NCBI GenBank assembly: GCA_019417045.1
Contig: DXWE01000046.1
Location: forward strand, 2,460-9,986
Source: Oscillospiraceae bacterium
Lineage (GTDB): Bacteria; Bacillota; Clostridia; Oscillospirales; Acutalibacteraceae
DNA length: 7,527 nucleotides
Direction of reading: 5' to 3'
In this document: positions 4,890 through 7,527 of the stretch, piece by piece
How the letters are laid out: every line of letters begins with the position of its first letter
How positions within the stretch are numbered: position 1 is the first letter of the stretch
Notes under the pieces: generated by a model
Seen by the model: the letters and a program-made list of their open reading frames with translations, nothing else
Databases searched by the model: none
What the model was told of the DNA's origin: nothing
Made by a program: the position numbers and the translations under genes

Positions 4890-5830
4890 AATATGATATA
4901 ACGGCTTTGGGGGAGATCCTGATCGATTTTACGCCGGCGGGCAGGGATGACGCCGGCGACTGGATGTTCGCCAGAAAGGCCGGCGGCGCGCCGGTCAACC
5001 TGCTGGCGACGGTGTCGAAATTTGGCGGCAGGACGGCGTTCATTGGAAAGGTGGGGAACGACCTGTTCGGCCGCTTCCTCCGGTCGACGCTCCGGCAGCT
5101 GCACATTGCGGACGCCGGGCTCCGGACGGACGACCGCCACCACACGACGCTGGCGTTTGTGGCGCTCAATGAGCGCGGAGAACGGGACTTCAGCTTTTAC
5201 CGCCATGACGGCGCCGATGTTTTTCTCGACAAGAGCGAAATCGACGAGCAGCTCATCCAGAATTCCGCCATCTTTCATTTTGGCTCTCTGTCCCTCACCG
5301 CGGAACCGGCGCGAAGCGCAACGGAATATGCGCTGGCTGTCGCCCGGGCAGCGGGCTGCCTGATCACCTATGACCCCAATTACAGGGAGCCGCTCTGGCC
5401 GGACCGGGAGACGGCCGTTCGCCTGATGAGGCGGCATCTGGACAAGGTGGACATCCTGAAGATCTCGAAGGAAGAGCTCCTGCTGCTCTTCGGCGGGAGC
5501 GGGGAGGCTGCCGTCCGGGAGGCGATGGCCTGCGGGATCAGGATCCTGCTGGTGACAGACGGCGCAAACGGGGCGGAGCTGCACATGGAAAACGCCCATC
5601 TGCATATGCCCGCCGAAAAGGTCCATACCGTGGATACCACAGGCGCCGGGGACATTTTCTTTGGCACGTTTTTAAGCGAGTGGATCCGGGACCGGAGCAC
5701 CCTTTCCGGCATCACCGCGGACAGGGCGGCGGGCTATTTGAAAAAGGCGATACACATCGCCGGGAAGAGCACGGAACATCACGGCGCCATTGCGTCGATC
5801 TATCGGGAGGAAAGGAAGGACCAGGGATGA
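4886..5830 (+). CDS. PfkB-family carbohydrate kinase, fructokinase-like
   Basis: This 314-residue protein has normal PfkB (ribokinase superfamily) length and transfers ATP phosphate to a sugar in the cytoplasm. The N-terminal signature is GGAPVNLLATVSKFGG from G33, followed by FIGKVGNDLFG. The C-terminal signature DTTGAGD (residues 250-256) carries the anion-hole glycines and the catalytic Asp256. Internal segments TTLAFVALNERGERDFSFYR, HDGAD, FHFGSLSL, EPARSAT, YDPNYREPLWP and LKISKEEL closely follow the bacterial fructokinase subgroup, so fructose or a similar ketose is the best guess (EC 2.7.1.4), although subgroup specificity is not proven by motifs. Its ATG overlaps the upstream stop codon as ATGA and its own stop overlaps the next start in the same way, indicating translational coupling. 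It probably primes the ketose made by the neighbouring dehydrogenase. Confidence 0.93.
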   Translation: MKYDITALGEILIDFTPAGRDDAGDWMFARKAGGAPVNLLATVSKFGGRTAFIGKVGNDLFGRFLRSTLRQLHIADAGLRTDDRHHTTLAFVALNERGERDFSFYRHDGADVFLDKSEIDEQLIQNSAIFHFGSLSLTAEPARSATEYALAVARAAGCLITYDPNYREPLWPDRETAVRLMRRHLDKVDILKISKEELLLLFGGSGEAAVREAMACGIRILLVTDGANGAELHMENAHLHMPAEKVHTVDTTGAGDIFFGTFLSEWIRDRSTLSGITADRAAGYLKKAIHIAGKSTEHHGAIASIYREERKDQG

Positions 5831-6846
5831 AAGCGGCCGTATTCTATGGCAAAAACGATGTAAGGGTGGAGGAGAGAGCGATCCCGGCCGTCCGGGAGGC
5901 CGATGTTCTGATCCGGGTCCACGCCTGCGGCATATGCGGAACGGACGTCCATATATTCTGCGGCGACGAGGGCGCCGCTCCCACCCCGCCGAACACGGTA
6001 TTGGGACATGAGTTTGCGGGCGAGGTCGCGGCGGTCGGCGCCCATGTCACGGGGATCTCCGTCGGGGACCCGGTGTGCGTCGACCCGAACAGGCTGTGCG
6101 GCAGCTGTGAGTTCTGCCGCAGGGGAGAGGGGCATTTCTGCACTGCCATCACCGGGATCGGCACGACCGTGGACGGCGGCTTTGCGGAGTATTGCGCCGT
6201 CCCCTCCTCACAGGTGTATCCGGTGGGGAACGGGGTCTCCTATGAACAGGCGGCCATGGCGGAACCGGTGTCCTGCTGCCTTCACGGAATCGAGCTCTGC
6301 CAGATTCCGCGCGGCGGGACGGTGCTGATAATCGGCTGCGGCATGATCGGCCTGATTATGCTCCAGCTGGCCAGACTTTCGGGCGCGGCGAGGTGTATCG
6401 TGATAGAGCCGGTGGAGGAAAAGCGGAAACTGGCCCTGAAGCTCGGGGCCGATCTGGCGCTGGATCCTGCGGCCGGTTCCGTTGCCGCCCGTCTAAAGGC
6501 ATCCCGTCTGGAACAGATCGACACCGTGATCGAATGCGTGGGACGGCCGGAGACCATGGAACAGGCCGTCTCCCTGGCGGGAAAGTGCTCCACGGTGATG
6601 CTGTTTGGACTCACAAAGGCGGACAGCACCATCCGGGTCCGGCCGTTTGAACTCTTTAAAAAGGAGATCACCCTTCGCTCCTCCTATATCAACCCGTATA
6701 CCTTTCCGGCAGCGGTAAACCTGATTACCGGCGGAAAACTCGATGTGACCTCCATGATCTGTAAAACCGAACCGCTCTCCCGGCTGCCGGCCATCCTGGC
6801 CGACGGGAAACTGCGCAGCGCCGGGAAATACATCCTCACCATGTGA
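5827..6846 (+). CDS. Zinc-dependent medium-chain alcohol/polyol dehydrogenase
   Basis: This 339-residue protein is a medium-chain dehydrogenase/reductase of the sorbitol/threonine dehydrogenase type, which oxidises a secondary alcohol of a polyol with NAD(P). Catalytic zinc ligands are visible in GICGTD (C37) and GHE (H61, E62), and AMAEPVSCCLHG supplies the usual later acidic region. The structural zinc lobe is intact with C91, C94, C97 and C105. The Rossmann fold has IIGCGMIGLIMLQLA (GxGxxG), followed by IVIEPVEEKRKLALKLGA, where an acidic residue ends the second strand, favouring NAD. The start overlaps the kinase stop (ATGA), with GGAGGAAAGGA upstream as ribosome site. The context points to polyol-to-ketose conversion feeding the fructokinase-like enzyme. 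No clear terminator follows directly; the next hairpin is at 7001. The exact substrate cannot be read from the sequence. Confidence 0.92.
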   Translation: MKAAVFYGKNDVRVEERAIPAVREADVLIRVHACGICGTDVHIFCGDEGAAPTPPNTVLGHEFAGEVAAVGAHVTGISVGDPVCVDPNRLCGSCEFCRRGEGHFCTAITGIGTTVDGGFAEYCAVPSSQVYPVGNGVSYEQAAMAEPVSCCLHGIELCQIPRGGTVLIIGCGMIGLIMLQLARLSGAARCIVIEPVEEKRKLALKLGADLALDPAAGSVAARLKASRLEQIDTVIECVGRPETMEQAVSLAGKCSTVMLFGLTKADSTIRVRPFELFKKEITLRSSYINPYTFPAAVNLITGGKLDVTSMICKTEPLSRLPAILADGKLRSAGKYILTM

Positions 6847-6898
6847 GAGCGGCGCGGGTGGACGAACAGGTAAATGTGCAAAGGGCCTGCCAAACGGG

Positions 6899-6926
6899 TT
6901 GCAAAATCCGCAGAGCGTGATATACT
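6899..6926 (+). promoter_or_regulatory. Extended -10 promoter for the acetyltransferase gene
   Basis: TTGCAA (6899-6904) and TATACT (6921-6926) are 16 bp apart, and TG two bases before the -10 (TGATATACT, 6918-6926) makes it an extended -10 element. Transcription would start near 6933 and leave a leader of about 130 nt before ATG 7066. Confidence 0.65.
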
Positions 6927-7000
6927 GGGGATATTGTATCTATGCCAGGCTTTACAGAGAGGGCGGCGCGGGATCTGTCCGTCAGCTCCGCTCCTCCTTT

Positions 7001-7035
7001 CGGCCGGCAATCCGTTTCGGACCGCCGGCCGTTTT
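7001..7035 (+). terminator. Terminator-like hairpin in the leader of the acetyltransferase gene
   Basis: CGGCCGGC (7001-7008) pairs with GCCGGCCG (7024-7031). An AA/CC internal loop and an inner TCCG/CGGA stem with a TTT loop complete the hairpin, which is followed by TTTT at 7032-7035. It is either the terminator of the upstream operon, which otherwise has none, or an attenuator, since it lies after the predicted promoter at 6899-6926 and before ATG 7066. The T-tract is short, so leaky termination is likely. Confidence 0.6.
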
Positions 7036-7065
7036 GCCTGTTGACAGCGGAAGGGAGAGACACGT

Positions 7066-7527
7066 ATGAACGATCGGCCGTATATGCACGACGGCAGCCT
7101 GTACTGCGTGGCGGACGAGGAGCTGGTGCGCGAGCAGGCAGAGTGCCTCGAGATCCTCTATGATTTCAACCACACCCGCCCGCGGGAGGGCGAGAGGCGG
7201 GAAGCGCTGCTGCGGATGTTTCTCGGGGAAGTCGGGGAGGGCTGCTATGTCGAGCCGTCACTGCACGCGAACTGGGGCCGGCACACGCACATGGGCAGCC
7301 ATGTCTATTGCAATTTCAACCTCACGCTGGTGGACGACGGGGACATCTATATCGGCGACTATGTGATGATCGGGCCGAATGTGACGATCGCGACGGCGGG
7401 TCACCCGGTGCTGCCGGCGCTGCGGGAGCTCGTGTACCAGCACAACCAGCCGGTACATGTGGGGCGGAATGTGTGGATTGGCGCGGGGGCGATCCTGCTG
7501 CCGGGCGTGAGCGTGGGGGAGAACAGC
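7066..7527 (+). CDS. Maltose/galactoside O-acetyltransferase family protein (3' end outside window)
   Basis: The frame runs from ATG 7066 to the window edge with 154 codons and no stop; the family is usually about 185-215 residues, so most of the protein is present. These enzymes acetylate the 6-hydroxyl of sugars with acetyl-CoA. The N-terminal Mac domain is recognisable (M-HDGSLYCVADEELVREQ, then LEILYDFNHTRP). The left-handed parallel beta-helix follows, with hexapeptide turns IGDYVMIGPNVTI and VGRNVWIGAGAILLPGVSVG. The catalytic His lies in ATAGHP (H113), with NFNLTLVDDGDI before it as in LacA and Maa. The ribosome site AAGGGAGAGA precedes the start at a good distance. Codon use is GC-rich like the first two genes. 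The gene has its own predicted promoter and is probably not part of the upstream catabolic operon. Confidence 0.93.
   Translation, partial: MNDRPYMHDGSLYCVADEELVREQAECLEILYDFNHTRPREGERREALLRMFLGEVGEGCYVEPSLHANWGRHTHMGSHVYCNFNLTLVDDGDIYIGDYVMIGPNVTIATAGHPVLPALRELVYQHNQPVHVGRNVWIGAGAILLPGVSVGENS

Noticed and set aside
7041..7046. TTGACA as a -35 box for the acetyltransferase gene
   Set aside because: A -10 box 16-18 bp downstream would fall at the start codon, leaving no room for a leader and ribosome binding site.
6933..7065. T-box riboswitch leader
   Set aside because: A GGGCGGCGCGG segment loosely recalls the T-box antiterminator motif, but the UGGN bulge sequence is absent, no specifier stem is evident, and the downstream gene is a sugar acetyltransferase rather than an amino-acid gene.

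Overview
The window looks like a piece of a GC-rich Firmicutes (Clostridia) chromosome, plausibly an Oscillospiraceae/Ruminococcaceae-type gut anaerobe. This rests on strong -35/-10 promoters in a GC-rich background, GGAG-type ribosome binding sites, tRNAs with encoded CCA ends, a Clostridia-style tRNA array and a DeoR-regulated sugar operon. The taxonomic call is an inference from style, not from a marker gene.

Layout. (1) Positions 1-1374: the 3' end of a class I SAM-dependent methyltransferase gene, then hslO (redox-switched chaperone Hsp33), closely spaced on the + strand. (2) 1384-1959: a consensus promoter drives a five-tRNA array, Val(TAC)-Asp(GTC)-Phe(GAA)-Gly(GCC)-Cys(GCA). A hairpin sits between Gly and Cys, and a strong intrinsic terminator follows Cys. 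(3) 1960-2499: about 540 bp with no credible gene, filled by two different degenerate tandem repeats. One is an AT-richer array with a 19-bp period around a TTGCAA core; the other is a very GC-rich 21-22-bp array. (4) 2500-3201 (-): a DeoR-family repressor, divergent from (5) 3324-6846 (+): a three-gene operon with two 4-bp ATGA overlaps. It encodes an unusual GDPD-PHP two-domain phosphoesterase, a fructokinase-like PfkB kinase and a zinc-dependent sorbitol/threonine-dehydrogenase-like enzyme. The divergent promoters share their -10 region. (6) 6847-7527: an extended -10 promoter, a leader containing a terminator-like hairpin, and the 5' part of a maltose/galactoside O-acetyltransferase gene cut by the window edge.

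The most interesting part is the regulator plus three-enzyme operon. Read together, the enzymes suggest a cytoplasmic route in which a phosphodiester is split (GDPD domain), the resulting phosphomonoester is dephosphorylated (PHP domain), a polyol is oxidised to a ketose (dehydrogenase) and the ketose is phosphorylated (PfkB) for glycolysis, under control of a sugar-phosphate-sensing DeoR protein. I do not know a characterised pathway with exactly this composition. The substrate and the order of steps are inference. The GDPD domain also appears to carry Lys where a metal-binding Glu is expected, so its chemistry may differ from the standard family.
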